Assembly: GCA_029194665.1 (NCBI GenBank) | Contig: JARFXO010000003.1 | Coordinates: 248,001-312,000 of the forward strand | Length of the DNA: 64,000 bases | Direction: 5' to 3' | DNA from: Nitrospira sp. | Lineage (GTDB): Bacteria; Nitrospirota; Nitrospiria; Nitrospirales; Nitrospiraceae | The notes under the pieces: generated by a model | Database searches by the model: none | The model's input: the letters and a program-made list of their open reading frames with translations, nothing else | What the model was told of the DNA's origin: nothing | Made by a program: the position numbers and the translations under genes | In this document: positions 35,377 to 45,766 of the stretch, piece by piece | Layout: each line of letters opens with the position of its first letter | Numbering within the stretch: position 1 is the stretch's first letter

Positions 35377-37899
35377 CTACCGGGCCCATGCGATGTGGGG
35401 GGCTTCGATCGGAACCGTCGCCTCCTGGTGGGCAGGCACGACGCGCGGAGTAAAGTGGTCCGCCGGCCGATCGGACCGGACGCTCCCCTGGTAGAGATAC
35501 CAACCCGGTGCGGTCGATGCTGTTTCCTCTCTGACGAGCAACCGACATAGGCGATCTTGTCCTTCTTCCGGATCGGCATAGAGTTCGACCCGGACAGCGG
35601 TGGGGGCCAGCCCGCCTAAATGAACCGGTACCAAGAAGCGCCACAACTCACCTTCACGCGTGATTCGGACTTCTCCAAAGCGGATGCTCGACCAGTGTTG
35701 ATGCAGCGCAGCTTGCCAAGCAAGAAGCTGTTTCGCCAGGCTCCCGCCTTCCGCCGTCCGCTTGCGATAGTTCCGGGTCGCAGGAAGGTAGAGGGCCTCT
35801 ACGTACTCGCGCAACATACGATTGCTGCTGAAAGCGGTGGTGAGTCGGGCCATGCTTTCTCTGATCCGAGCGACCCACCGGCATGAGATGCCGCGCGCAT
35901 CCTGCATATAAAACTCCGGCACAATCTGCCGTTCCAACAGATCATACAGCTGCTCCGCCTCGACGACGTCCCACCCAGCATCGTCGTGCTCCCGACCGTC
36001 GCCCAAAGCCCAGCCCACTTCCGGGCCGTAGGCCTCGGCCCACCAGCCGTCCTGCTCAGAAAGGTTGAGCCCGCCGTTGACCAGGACCTTCATCCCGCTT
36101 GTTCCACATGCTTCCCATGGGCGCCTCGGCGTGTTGATCCACAGGTCCACGCCTTGCACCAGATGCTGAGCCAAGACCATGTCGTAATCTGCGATAAAAA
36201 TGACCCGCTGGCGAACCACCGGCGAGCGCGCGAAACGCACGAACCGTTGAACGAGTTGCTTGCCCTCCTCATCCTGTGGATGAGCCTTTCCCGCCACCAC
36301 AAGTTGGACCGGTCGGTTGGGGTGGTTCAGGAGCCGGGCCAACCGTTCGGGATCATGGAGCAACAACGTGGGACGTTTATAGGCTGTGAATCGCCGGGCG
36401 AATCCGATCGTCAAGGCCTGAGGGTCGAGAGCCTGCCGGATCGCCGAGACCGCTTCGGGATCGATACTGAGCAATTGATATTGATGCACGAGCCGTTGGC
36501 GTGCATAGGTCACGAGAGCTTGCCGGCCTTGTGCGCGCAACTTCCAGAGGTCTTCGTCCGATACATCGTGGATCGCCTTGGGTAATTCCTCCAAGGATCC
36601 TCGCCACCGCTCTTTGCCGCAGGTTTCTGTCCAGAGCCTATCCGCCCACTCCGAATCCCACGAGGGCACATGCACTCCGTTGGTCACAGACGTCACAGGC
36701 ACTTCCTGTTCCGGCCATCGCGGGTAGAACGGTTGAAACAGCCGGCGGCTGACCGCGCCGTGCAGTTTGCTGACTCCGTTCGCCAAGAGACTTCCTCGTA
36801 TGGCCAGCGCCGCCATGGTGAAAGGCTCCTCCAGATTCTGCGGATTCTTCCGGCCCAACTGGAGCAACTCTTCCATCGTCATTCCCAATTGCGCCACATA
36901 GTCCCGGAAAGACCGTCGGATCAGGTCGGACGGAAAGGCGTCGAAACCCGCCGCCACCGGGGTGTGTGTGGTAAAGATTGTGCCGGCTCTCGTCGCGCAC
37001 CAGGCTTCTGCGAAGGATTGCCCGGTTTTTTGCATGTAACTCCGAGCCCGTTCCAACACCGCAAAGGCCGCGTGCCCTTCATTGAGATGGCAGATGTCCG
37101 CCTCAATGCCCAGAGCGAGGAGTGCACGCCAACCACCGATGCCCAACACCATTTCCTGAATCAGGCGGAGTTCGGGTCGAGCGTCGTAGAGTTTGCTCGT
37201 AATACCTCGGTCGAACGCGCTGTTGAGCTGGTCGTTGCTGTCCAGCAAGTATAACGTGGTTCGTCCAACCTGCACGAACCAGACACGAAGAAATACGGTG
37301 CGACCCGGCAGCTCGAGTGGGACGCGAAGCCATTCGCCCGTGGGGAGCAAGGCCGGTTGAACCGGCAGACTGAGGGGATCGTTGTATGGAAAGGCCTCGA
37401 TTTGCCAGCCGTGACCATCCAGGAGTTGGCGGAAATATCCCTCTTGATAGAGGAGGCCGATCCCGGCCATCGGTACGTCGAGATCGCTGGCCGTCTTCAA
37501 CATATCTCCGGCCAAAATACCCAAGCCACCGGCATACAGCGGAAGCGCCTCACCCAGTCCGAACTCCATGCTGAAATAGGCGATCGTCTTGAGGGCCTGC
37601 GGAGAATAGCGTTCGCGACACCACCCGCTCTCGGCGAGATATCTGCGTCTCGCAGCGACAACCTGTTGCAGTTCCTCTCTGAATACCGAATCGTGCGCGG
37701 CTTGTTCCAACCGTTCGTGCGGAGCATACTGGAGCACCGCCCGAGGATTGCGCGTCTGGCTCCAGATATCGGGATCAAGCATGGTCCACAGTTTGTCGCT
37801 GGTATGGTCCCACGTCCATCTGACATCGAGCGCCAGTTCCGCGAGGGGTTCCAACTCATCAGGAAGTGCGCGGAGCATCACTAATGGGTGCTTACTCAT
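35377..37899 (-). CDS. glgP: Alpha-glucan (glycogen) phosphorylase, GT35
   Basis: Phosphorolysis of alpha-1,4-glucan to glucose-1-phosphate with pyridoxal phosphate. It has 840 residues, the Thermus/Mycobacterium-type short GlgP. The N-terminal DUF3417 region (LPDELEPLAELALDVRWTW) is followed by the catalytic core: AYFSMEFGLGEALPLYAGGLG, HLNEGHAAF, VHVPSW, and the PLP-Lys segment ACGTSGMKVLVNGGLN with DGWWAEAYG. The ATG at 37899 matches the family start. With GH15 upstream in the cluster and gnd downstream, it feeds hexose phosphate into the pentose phosphate enzymes encoded next door. Confidence 0.93.
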   Translation of the reverse strand: MSKHPLVMLRALPDELEPLAELALDVRWTWDHTSDKLWTMLDPDIWSQTRNPRAVLQYAPHERLEQAAHDSVFREELQQVVAARRRYLAESGWCRERYSPQALKTIAYFSMEFGLGEALPLYAGGLGILAGDMLKTASDLDVPMAGIGLLYQEGYFRQLLDGHGWQIEAFPYNDPLSLPVQPALLPTGEWLRVPLELPGRTVFLRVWFVQVGRTTLYLLDSNDQLNSAFDRGITSKLYDARPELRLIQEMVLGIGGWRALLALGIEADICHLNEGHAAFAVLERARSYMQKTGQSFAEAWCATRAGTIFTTHTPVAAGFDAFPSDLIRRSFRDYVAQLGMTMEELLQLGRKNPQNLEEPFTMAALAIRGSLLANGVSKLHGAVSRRLFQPFYPRWPEQEVPVTSVTNGVHVPSWDSEWADRLWTETCGKERWRGSLEELPKAIHDVSDEDLWKLRAQGRQALVTYARQRLVHQYQLLSIDPEAVSAIRQALDPQALTIGFARRFTAYKRPTLLLHDPERLARLLNHPNRPVQLVVAGKAHPQDEEGKQLVQRFVRFARSPVVRQRVIFIADYDMVLAQHLVQGVDLWINTPRRPWEACGTSGMKVLVNGGLNLSEQDGWWAEAYGPEVGWALGDGREHDDAGWDVVEAEQLYDLLERQIVPEFYMQDARGISCRWVARIRESMARLTTAFSSNRMLREYVEALYLPATRNYRKRTAEGGSLAKQLLAWQAALHQHWSSIRFGEVRITREGELWRFLVPVHLGGLAPTAVRVELYADPEEGQDRLCRLLVREETASTAPGWYLYQGSVRSDRPADHFTPRVVPAHQEATVPIEAPHIAWAR

Positions 37900-38070
37900 G
37901 CGGTGATCCCTATTCTTTTGTGAGCGGTTGTCGCCGCCTTGTTCCTCACATGGCAACTGCCGACTTGTGACACCGGCGGTTCAGCCAAGGCTCCGGGAGT
38001 TGGTTCTTGTACGCAAGATCTCGGCTGGCCCCGAAGAATTCGATCACGTCGGACTGTTCGACGGTCATGA

Positions 38071-39099
38071 TCAGGCTCCCGCTGTTCTAACCCCCTTCTC
38101 CTCGTGTCCTCCGAACTCACGCCGCATGGCGGACAACACCTTGTCTGCGAACTCCGCTTCCCCGCGCGAGCTGAACCGCTGGTAGAGCGCCGCGCTCAGG
38201 ACAGGAACGGGAACCGCCTCGTCGAGGGCGGCGTTGATGGTCCATCGTCCCTCCCCGGAGTCCGACACCCGACCGGAGAATTGCGAGAGGTCAGGACTCT
38301 CGGTGAGCGCACTCGCGGTGAGGTCGAGGAGCCATGACGAGATCACGCTGCCTCTGCGCCAAACCTCGGCAATGTCGGCCAGATCGAAGGTGTACCGATA
38401 GTGATCGGGATACCGCAGTGGAGCAGTCTCAGCATCGGGAGGGGGCGGGCGGTTTCCGACATCGGCGTGACGCAGGATGTTCAGTCCCTCCGTGTACGCC
38501 GCCATGAGTCCGTACTCGATTCCGTTGTGCACCATCTTCACGAAGTGGCCGGCACCGCTTGGCCCACAATGGAGGTAGCCCTGCTCGGCGGTGCCGCCCA
38601 CTTTCTCGCGGCCCGTTGTGCGGGGAGCGGCTTTCATGCCGGGAGCCAAGGCGGCGAAGATAGGGGCGAGCCGCTGGACGCTGTCCTTGTCGCCACCGAT
38701 CATCAGACAGAAGCCACGGTCGAGTCCCCAGACACCTCCACTCGTCCCGACATCCACATAGTGAATGCCTTTGGGTGACAGGTCTGTTGCGCGCCGAATG
38801 TCATCATGATAGTGGGAGTTCCCTCCGTCGATGACGATATCGTCGCGATCAAGGAGCGGAACAAGACCGCTCAATGTTCGGTCCACCGCACCGGCCGGCA
38901 CCATCAACCAGATGATGCGGGGCTTGGGCAGATGATGGACGAAGTCTTTGAGCGAGCCGACTCCGTGCGCTCCTTCCTTGGCCAGCGCTTGCACAGCTTC
39001 CGGATGGATATCGTATACGACGCAGCGATGGCCGGCTCGCATCAGTCGTCGCGTCATGTTTGAGCCCATCCTGCCGAGTCCGATCAGTCCGAGTTCCAT
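38071..39099 (-). CDS. gnd: 6-phosphogluconate dehydrogenase (decarboxylating), short type
   Basis: Oxidises 6-phosphogluconate to ribulose-5-phosphate and CO2. It has 342 residues, matching the shorter YqeC/GndA-like class. The Rossmann motif is [16 protein letters not shown]; the catalytic region reads [16 protein letters not shown] (substrate loop), then [23 protein letters not shown] with the catalytic Lys and the HNGIE motif. AAAGGATGG precedes the ATG. It lies between transketolase and glgP on the same strand, in one apparent carbon operon. The enzyme supplying 6-phosphogluconate (zwf, pgl) is not in the window. Confidence 0.92.
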   Translation of the reverse strand: MELGLIGLGRMGSNMTRRLMRAGHRCVVYDIHPEAVQALAKEGAHGVGSLKDFVHHLPKPRIIWLMVPAGAVDRTLSGLVPLLDRDDIVIDGGNSHYHDDIRRATDLSPKGIHYVDVGTSGGVWGLDRGFCLMIGGDKDSVQRLAPIFAALAPGMKAAPRTTGREKVGGTAEQGYLHCGPSGAGHFVKMVHNGIEYGLMAAYTEGLNILRHADVGNRPPPPDAETAPLRYPDHYRYTFDLADIAEVWRRGSVISSWLLDLTASALTESPDLSQFSGRVSDSGEGRWTINAALDEAVPVPVLSAALYQRFSSRGEAEFADKVLSAMRREFGGHEEKGVRTAGA

Positions 39100-39156
39100 A
39101 GACCATCCTTTCTCTCGCTGCGGCAGCGAAATCCTTCTTAGACGCCTCTCCCTGAG

Positions 39157-41247
39157 TCAGGGTGTCCTCAGACCACTTGTCAAGCCTTGTGCAGTCGCCA
39201 CCTGGGCCTTGGCGACGGCCACGATCTGCTCCGGCGTAAAACCGAATTTGCGCTGCAGCTCTTTCAGCGGCGCCGAGGCACCGAATGTTCTCATACCGAT
39301 GACGGCGCCGCCGCGCCCTGTGTATTGTGTCCAGCCGAACGTCGAGGCCTGTTCGACAGCGACACGCGCGATCACGTCGGGAGGGAGCACCAGGTCGCGG
39401 TATTCTTGGCTCTGTCGTTCGAACAGTTCCCAGCAGGGCATGCTCACCACGCGAGCGTTGATGCCGTCGCCCCTCAGCTGTTCGGCAGCCGCGACACAGA
39501 GCGCGACCTCGCTTCCGCTGGCCAGCAGCAACACGTCCGGAATTCCATTGCCGCCCTCGACGAGTACGTACGCTCCCTTGGCGACACCGGAAGCCGAGGC
39601 GACGTGCCTGCGATCCAGCGTCGGCAGCGCCTGCCGCGACAGGACCAACAGCGCCGGCTCGTGCCGCAACTGCATGATGACTCGCCAAGCCTCGACCACT
39701 TCGTTGGCGTCAGCCGGCCGGAGCACGAGGAGATTCGGGACGGCTCGGAGCGAGGCCAGCTGTTCGACCGGTTGATGGGTCGGGCCATCCTCGCCCAATC
39801 CAATCGAATCGTGGGTGAAGATGTAAATAGCCGGAAGCTCCATGAGCGCAGACAGACGGATCGCCGGCCTGGCGTAATCGCTGAAAATCAGGAAGCTGGA
39901 CCCGTACGGCCGGACTTTTGAGAGCGAGAGCCCGTTCAGTACAGCGCCCATCGCATGTTCACGGATGCCGAAGTGGAAGTTTCGACCTCCGTACGAGCCT
40001 GCTTCGAAATCTCCCGCTCCATCGAGCGTGAGCCTGGTCTTCGTCGAGGGCGCCAGATCCGCGGAGCCGCCGATCAACCAGGGCACATGCTTGGCGATGG
40101 CATTCAACACCTTGCTTGATGAATCCCGCGAGGCGAGCCCTTTGGCGTCGGCGGGAAAGGTCGGCAGGTCTTTCTCCCAACCGTCCGGCAGGCGACGGTG
40201 TTGCATCCGATCGAGTTGGTCGGCGAGGTTCGGATAGCGTCGCTTGTAGTCGAGGAATGTCCCCATCCAAGCCTCACGCGCCTGATGTCCGCGCTTGCCC
40301 ATCACGGTTTGGAAATGTTCGCGGACTCCATCCGGGACCAGGAATTTGACGTCCTCCGGCCAGCCGTAGTTGAGCTTGGTCAGCCGGATCTCCTCCTCGC
40401 CGAGGGGCTCGCCGTGCGCCGCGTGGGTATCCTGCTTGTTGGGCGAGCCGTAGGCGATGTGACTATCCACGATGAGTAGGGTAGGTCGGTCGGTGGTGGA
40501 CCTGAACGTATTGTACGCTCGGTCAAGCATCGCCAGATCATTCGCGTCGCCGACGCGTGTGACGTTCCAGCCGTAGCCGATGAAGCGCGTGGCTACGTCT
40601 TCGCTGAAGGCCAACTCGGTGTGCCCCTCGATCGTGATTTTGTTATTGTCGTAAATCCAGCAGAGATTGGAGAGTTTGAGATGGCCGGCCAGCGACGCGG
40701 CTTCTCCCGACAGGCCTTCCATCAGACACCCATCGCCGCACAAGGCGTACACGTCGTACTCAAACATCGTGAAGTCCGGGCGATTGAAATACTCCGCCAT
40801 CCACTTGCCCGCGATGGCCATGCCGACGCTGGTCGCGACTCCCTGGCCCAACGGGCCCGTCGTGGTCTCAATGCCGGACGTCCATCGGTACTCCGGATGG
40901 CCGGGACACTTGCTGTCGAGCTGGCGGAAGCGTTTGATGTCGTCGAGCGTAACAGAGAGTTCCCCCAGCGCCTCGTACTGAGGGTTGACCGCCTTGACGC
41001 CGCAGAGATGCAGCAGCGAATACAGCAGCATGGAGGCATGGCCGTTCGACAGCACGAAGCGATCGCGATTCGGCCAGATCGGGTCTTTAGGATCGAACCG
41101 CAGAAACCGTTGCCACAAACAATAGGCCACCGGTGCCAGCGCCATCGGCGTCCCGGGATGGCCCGAAGCGGCGGCCTGCACCGCGTCCATCGCGAGCGTG
41201 CGAATCGTGTTGATACAGAGCATGTCAAGTCGGTTGTCCTGAGTCAT
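39157..41247 (-). CDS. tkt: Transketolase
   Basis: ThDP-dependent transfer of two-carbon units in the pentose phosphate and Calvin-type cycles. It has 696 residues. Features are SGHPGTPMALAPVAYCLW, HASMLLYSLLHLCG, the ThDP/metal motif GDGCLMEG, and the pyrimidine-domain segments FGIREHAMGA and THDSIGLGEDGPTHQPVEQL. The start at 41247 (MTQDNRLDML) is preferred over the longer frame, with AGAGGGC upstream. It is co-oriented with gnd and tal-pgi, with gaps of only 57 and 131 bp. Confidence 0.95.
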   Translation of the reverse strand: MTQDNRLDMLCINTIRTLAMDAVQAAASGHPGTPMALAPVAYCLWQRFLRFDPKDPIWPNRDRFVLSNGHASMLLYSLLHLCGVKAVNPQYEALGELSVTLDDIKRFRQLDSKCPGHPEYRWTSGIETTTGPLGQGVATSVGMAIAGKWMAEYFNRPDFTMFEYDVYALCGDGCLMEGLSGEAASLAGHLKLSNLCWIYDNNKITIEGHTELAFSEDVATRFIGYGWNVTRVGDANDLAMLDRAYNTFRSTTDRPTLLIVDSHIAYGSPNKQDTHAAHGEPLGEEEIRLTKLNYGWPEDVKFLVPDGVREHFQTVMGKRGHQAREAWMGTFLDYKRRYPNLADQLDRMQHRRLPDGWEKDLPTFPADAKGLASRDSSSKVLNAIAKHVPWLIGGSADLAPSTKTRLTLDGAGDFEAGSYGGRNFHFGIREHAMGAVLNGLSLSKVRPYGSSFLIFSDYARPAIRLSALMELPAIYIFTHDSIGLGEDGPTHQPVEQLASLRAVPNLLVLRPADANEVVEAWRVIMQLRHEPALLVLSRQALPTLDRRHVASASGVAKGAYVLVEGGNGIPDVLLLASGSEVALCVAAAEQLRGDGINARVVSMPCWELFERQSQEYRDLVLPPDVIARVAVEQASTFGWTQYTGRGGAVIGMRTFGASAPLKELQRKFGFTPEQIVAVAKAQVATAQGLTSGLRTP

Positions 41248-41378
41248 GTTGCCCTCTCTCGTTTCATTCGGTGGCTTAACGACAATGCCTTGATGTTTCC
41301 AAAAAGCTGAATGTTTCCGGCTGAGTAGTGCCGCAGGCTGTCGATCGCGGTGCAATCAACGGACGTCCTACTCTTCAC

Positions 41379-44228
41379 TCAATGGACGACAGATTCCTGG
41401 ACCGGTGAAGCAAGAGCGGAATCCAGTGTCTGGCCCAGTATTATCAAGCCGGCTGTGACCTCTTCGCCTATATGGACCCGCAGCACTCGTCTGCCGTGTT
41501 TGTGCAGCGATTCGAGGTCGCCGAGCGCCTGGGCGCGTTTGAAGACGCCGAAGGTGTAAGATCGGTCGGGAATCGGCGCATCGACTGTCTCGTCGGCAGT
41601 GATCAGCAGGAAGAGGCCCGTATTGGGACCACCTTTATGGAATTGTCCGGTGGAATGGAGGTAGCGAGGCCCGTAACCGACCGTGGTGGCGACATGCAAC
41701 CGATCGCGCAGCAACCTCCGGATCGATTGAAGCCGGTGCTCGATGTCCGGTTCTTCCGTGAGATAGGCCAGCAACGCCACATAATCCCCGACGTGGGCTT
41801 GCTGAAAAAACCGTCGCAGCACATCCGATGCGGAACACTCGACTTCCCGAGCATAGAACGTCAAGGGTCCTTCCACGACCGTCGGGGATTCTTCAGGCAA
41901 TTTCCCTCCCTGTTCGACGTTCGCAAGCAAGCGGTTGGTGTTATCCTTGCTTTCCTGCACATTCGGCTGATCGAATGGGTTAATCCCTATGATCGCCCCA
42001 GCAGTCGCTGCGGCCATTTCCCAACGGAAGAACTCCTGTCCAAGATCGAGCGGATCTTCAAGGTGAATGTCCACGATCGGTTTCCCTGTCGCTTGTAGAG
42101 CCGCGAGGCTCCGATCCAGCGACTCGTCATGTTCGTCCTGCGTTCGGATAGAGACAAACAGCCGATCCTCCCCGTAGACGAATGATTCCCCGCAGGCTTC
42201 GTCCGCGACCGGCAGCAACCCAGTACCCTCCTTGCCGGTGCTTTCAGCCAGCAGTTGTTCCAGCCAGAGCCCCAGGGCCCGAAGCGAAGCCGAGGTCAGG
42301 AGCGTAACCTTGTCGCGGTGATGCAGAGCCAATTCTCCCAGCACCGCGCCTAGGACGATTCCCGGAGTTTCTTTGATCGACAGGCAGGTCGTGTTGGCAT
42401 GCGCCATCCGAAGGGCCCGCACCAGCAATTCGGATACATTGATGCCCATCAATGCCGCTGGCACAAGGCCGAAATATGACAGAGCAGAATATCGACCGCC
42501 GGTATCGGGAAAATTCAGAAAGACTCTCCTGAACCTCCGTTCTTCAGCCTGCTTGACCAACGGCGTGTCCGGATCCGTGATCGCGACAAAATTGTCTCCT
42601 GCTTGAAGGCCCTTGATCTTCTTCATCTTGGCGAAAAAATAGTCCCCGAACGCCAAGGGCTCGGCGGTTGTCCCGGATTTCGTCGCGACAATAAACAGGG
42701 TATCGGCCAAAGGCCCCTCTTGTTCGATCTTGAGAATTGTCGCGGGATCGGTCGTATCCAACACCGTCAACGGGAGCCCGTCTGCCCCCAGTGGGCAGGT
42801 TCGCTGGAAGACCAGCGGTGCCAAACTGCTGCCTCCCATCCCCATGTGAACGACGCGTCGAAACCCGGCGAGACAGATTTCTTCGGCGAACGCGGAGAGA
42901 TCGTCCAGATGGTCTTCCATTTTCTCTGCGACATGCAGCCATCCTAAAGAGTGCCGGATCACCTCCTGATGGTGTGCGTCCGTTTTCCACAAACCCGCCT
43001 CTTTCCGCCAGCAGCGCGCGGCGAACCGATTGCGCTCTAGTGCGTTGAGCCGATCCTGAACGAATGAGTCGTATTCCGGAAGCATCAGTGTTTGCCGATC
43101 CAGCGGCTCCTTCAATGTCGCCATGCGCTTTCGTTCGATGCTTTCCATGAGACCATCGAACGCCATGATGAATTTCCGGATGCCGTCCTCTTCGAGTTGG
43201 TCGCTCACCTTCTCCAGATCGATCCCGATCTCACGGAGCCGATCGAGCACCTCACGCGCCTCCGCTATGCCTTCTTTCAATCGAGCCGACGGCCGGCCGT
43301 GGTTCCGATAGGCATGCAATGTCTCCAGCGTCAGTGTGTTCACTGTATCCCGACCGATCAATGCCTCCACATACTTCACGTCGCTTTCCCTCGGATTCTT
43401 GGTGCTCGTGCTGGCCCAGAGCAGTCGCTGCGGTCTTGCCCCTTGAACAGCCAGTGGACGGAACCGGTCGCCATGAAAGATCTCGTTGTAGATCCCGTAC
43501 GCGGCCTTCGCGCAGGCAATCGCCGTCTGTCCTAGGAGATCATGATAAGACTTGTCGGTATTCCTCTCCTGCCGGTATTGGTCCAATAAGGAATCCACAA
43601 GGATGTCAATTCTACTGAGGAAAAAGCTCGCCACCGACGACACAGGGCCGAGCGGAGTCCCTTTCGCCATGCGGGCGGCCAGTCCCTCAAGGTAGGCTTC
43701 GCAGACCTCGCGATAGCGGGAGAGGCCGAACAGCAGGGTAATGTTGACGTTGATACCCTCTGCTGTGAGCTGGCGGATGGCAATGATCCCCTCGCTCGTT
43801 CCTGGGACCTTAATCATGACATTCGGTCGATTGAGAAGTTGCCAAAGGCGACGCGCTTCCTCCACGGTTCCTGTCGCATCATCAGCGAGGTCCGGAGAGA
43901 CCTCCAGGCTTACGAAACCGTCTCTTCCCTCCGTCTGGTCATAGACTTGTCTGAACAGGTCGGCAGTGTGTTGCACATCGTCGAGCGTCAGATCCTCATA
44001 AATCTCCCGGGAGGCTTTGCCCTTCAGCGTGAGGGCGCGAATTCTGTCGTCGTAGTCACGACTCCCCCCGATAGCTTTTTCAAAAATGGAAGGGTTGGAC
44101 GTGACTCCTCGAACGCCGCAGACATCCCTCAACCGCTGCATTTCGCCCGAGAGCAGCATGCCGCGTCGAATGAAGTCCAACCAGATGCTCTGTCCAAATG
44201 TCTGAAGATGTAGTAAGGGATTAGTCAT
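41379..44228 (-). CDS. tal-pgi: Bifunctional transaldolase/glucose-6-phosphate isomerase
   Basis: A fusion of two consecutive sugar-phosphate enzymes, 949 residues. Residues 1 to about 370 are transaldolase (GQSIWLDFIRRGML, VTSNPSIFEKAI, Schiff-base Lys in NVMIKVPGTSEG, NVNITLLFGL, STSTKNP). Residues 390-949 are phosphoglucose isomerase: MGMGGSSLAPLVF, ATKSGTTAEPLAF, FPDTGGRYSALSYFG (catalytic Glu region adapted) and a C-terminal SIS domain. Such tal-pgi fusions are known in several bacteria. It interconverts fructose-6-P and sedoheptulose-7-P, and glucose-6-P and fructose-6-P, closing the cycle with Tkt and Gnd. Confidence 0.93.
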   Translation of the reverse strand: MTNPLLHLQTFGQSIWLDFIRRGMLLSGEMQRLRDVCGVRGVTSNPSIFEKAIGGSRDYDDRIRALTLKGKASREIYEDLTLDDVQHTADLFRQVYDQTEGRDGFVSLEVSPDLADDATGTVEEARRLWQLLNRPNVMIKVPGTSEGIIAIRQLTAEGINVNITLLFGLSRYREVCEAYLEGLAARMAKGTPLGPVSSVASFFLSRIDILVDSLLDQYRQERNTDKSYHDLLGQTAIACAKAAYGIYNEIFHGDRFRPLAVQGARPQRLLWASTSTKNPRESDVKYVEALIGRDTVNTLTLETLHAYRNHGRPSARLKEGIAEAREVLDRLREIGIDLEKVSDQLEEDGIRKFIMAFDGLMESIERKRMATLKEPLDRQTLMLPEYDSFVQDRLNALERNRFAARCWRKEAGLWKTDAHHQEVIRHSLGWLHVAEKMEDHLDDLSAFAEEICLAGFRRVVHMGMGGSSLAPLVFQRTCPLGADGLPLTVLDTTDPATILKIEQEGPLADTLFIVATKSGTTAEPLAFGDYFFAKMKKIKGLQAGDNFVAITDPDTPLVKQAEERRFRRVFLNFPDTGGRYSALSYFGLVPAALMGINVSELLVRALRMAHANTTCLSIKETPGIVLGAVLGELALHHRDKVTLLTSASLRALGLWLEQLLAESTGKEGTGLLPVADEACGESFVYGEDRLFVSIRTQDEHDESLDRSLAALQATGKPIVDIHLEDPLDLGQEFFRWEMAAATAGAIIGINPFDQPNVQESKDNTNRLLANVEQGGKLPEESPTVVEGPLTFYAREVECSASDVLRRFFQQAHVGDYVALLAYLTEEPDIEHRLQSIRRLLRDRLHVATTVGYGPRYLHSTGQFHKGGPNTGLFLLITADETVDAPIPDRSYTFGVFKRAQALGDLESLHKHGRRVLRVHIGEEVTAGLIILGQTLDSALASPVQESVVH

Positions 44229-44508
44229 GGCGTCGTCCTTCTCGCGTTAGAAGCCTTCCCGCATAGGGGTTGAGTCATCGAGGGCTCTGCCTATTCCTCT
44301 GAGGCTCTATCCTGACCGGGAGTGATACATCCATTCGACCAGTCATAACATCATGAAAACTCTCATCGTCCTGCTGAAAAATCACAGCATGTTCTGTGTC
44401 GTTCCATTGAGGACAAAATCCCGTGTGTATACAGCTTCATGATGTCCGTCCCGATGATGTCCTGCACGTCGCCACATCTTCCTCTGCTCTTGCCTTTTGG
44501 TGACCGCT

Positions 44509-45201
44509 TTACCGCTGACGCAATCCCGGACGCACCACCTGATAAGGCCGCAGGAGGTAGACCACCAATGCAAATCCGCTCCAGATGTGTACGAGCCGGC
44601 TGAACGGGATCAGCGCGAACAGCGTCATCCCTAAGACCATGTGAACTTGATAGACCAGCGGCAGCTCCACCACGAAAGAAGCAGCACCGCCGTGAAACGT
44701 GATGATATGGCGGGCCCATTGGGACAAGGGGATCAGGTTGCTTCCTGACAGTTCCTGGGCGGAAAAATACAATGTACACAAGCCGAAGGACAGGGTTATG
44801 AGAATCCACACGAGTACGATCATATCCATCACGCGCGTGGTCGCGCGGATTCTCGGCTCCGATATACGCCGATGGATGAGCAGGACGAGTCCGACCAAAC
44901 AGGCTGATCCGAAGAGTCCACCGCTGATCATGGCCACCAGCTGATGTCCCTGCAGACCGATGCCTACGATCCCAAACACCTCCGGCATGAGAATGCCGAT
45001 GAAATGTCCCAGGAAGAGGAACAACACCCCGACGTGGAAGAGGTTACTGCCGAATCGGAGCGTTCCTCGCTTGAGCAACTCGCTTGAATCGCTGGTCCAG
45101 GTATACTGGCCTCGTTCGAACCTCAGTAAACTGCCAAGAAGAAACACGGAGCCGGCGAGGTACGGGTAGATTTGAAAGAAGAACTCGTGAAGATTGGACA
45201 T
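44509..45201 (-). CDS. narI: Respiratory nitrate reductase gamma subunit NarI
   Basis: Membrane cytochrome b subunit that oxidises quinol and passes electrons to NarH. It has 230 residues and five predicted transmembrane helices. Candidate heme-ligand histidines lie in LFHVGVLFLFLGHFIG (two) and in the helix RLVHIWSG plus the preceding QVHMVLG, giving the usual two b-hemes. The N-terminus HEFFFQIYPYLAGSVFLLGSLLRF matches the family. It is the last gene of narGHJI, starting one base after narJ ends. Confidence 0.95.
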   Translation of the reverse strand: MSNLHEFFFQIYPYLAGSVFLLGSLLRFERGQYTWTSDSSELLKRGTLRFGSNLFHVGVLFLFLGHFIGILMPEVFGIVGIGLQGHQLVAMISGGLFGSACLVGLVLLIHRRISEPRIRATTRVMDMIVLVWILITLSFGLCTLYFSAQELSGSNLIPLSQWARHIITFHGGAASFVVELPLVYQVHMVLGMTLFALIPFSRLVHIWSGFALVVYLLRPYQVVRPGLRQR

Positions 45202-45202
45202 C

Positions 45203-45766
45203 TCACATCCACCGAAGAAATCGCTTCATGGTGCGAATCGAGGACGAGGTTCCTGACAACAGGGAGCCGGGCATCAGCGACGTCAGGGCGTCGAAGGCTC
45301 CAGCATAGGGTGAGCAGACATCCGCGAGCCGGCCATGCAGGGTTTCCACAACAGTTTCGATATCGGCAAGTCGCCCTTGCGCCTCCTCCGGCGGAATCAG
45401 GGACAGGAACTCGAGGAACAGCGGAAGAAAATCCGGCAACTCCAGGCTCGTCGGTTCCAGACCAAACCGTCTGTATCCTTCCACCAGTCGAGCCATCGCC
45501 TCACCCCGCTCACGGGAATCTCCCATCGTGTGCTCGAAGACATGCAGTGAATGGGCGGCATTTCGATCAAAGGTCTCCACGTATGTCTCTTGCAGGTCGA
45601 TCAAGGCTCCGCGCTGCAGATGGTGGAACAAGCAGTCGAGCCGGCGCCCCGCATGCCGACCCTCTCCGACCTCGGCGGACACCATCGCGCGCAACTCGCC
45701 GACCGATTGCAGCCAATCCTGTTCGGGATAGGTCAGGAGCAAGGCGATGACCTTATAAATCCTCAC
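45203..45766 (-). CDS. narJ: Nitrate reductase molybdenum cofactor assembly chaperone NarJ
   Basis: Cytoplasmic chaperone that holds NarGH until the molybdenum cofactor is inserted. It is an all-helical TorD/NarJ-like protein of 187 residues. Family pattern: YKVIALLLTYPEQDWL, LQETYVETFDRNAAHSLHVFEH and GDSRERGEAMARLVEGYRRFG, then ELPDFLPLFLEFLS. ATGA-type overlap (4 bp) with narH shows translational coupling. Confidence 0.93.
   Translation of the reverse strand: MRIYKVIALLLTYPEQDWLQSVGELRAMVSAEVGEGRHAGRRLDCLFHHLQRGALIDLQETYVETFDRNAAHSLHVFEHTMGDSRERGEAMARLVEGYRRFGLEPTSLELPDFLPLFLEFLSLIPPEEAQGRLADIETVVETLHGRLADVCSPYAGAFDALTSLMPGSLLSGTSSSIRTMKRFLRWM

Noticed and set aside
38071..38185. Small frames between glgP and gnd
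   Set aside because: They are shadows or short intergenic frames overlapping the gnd end.
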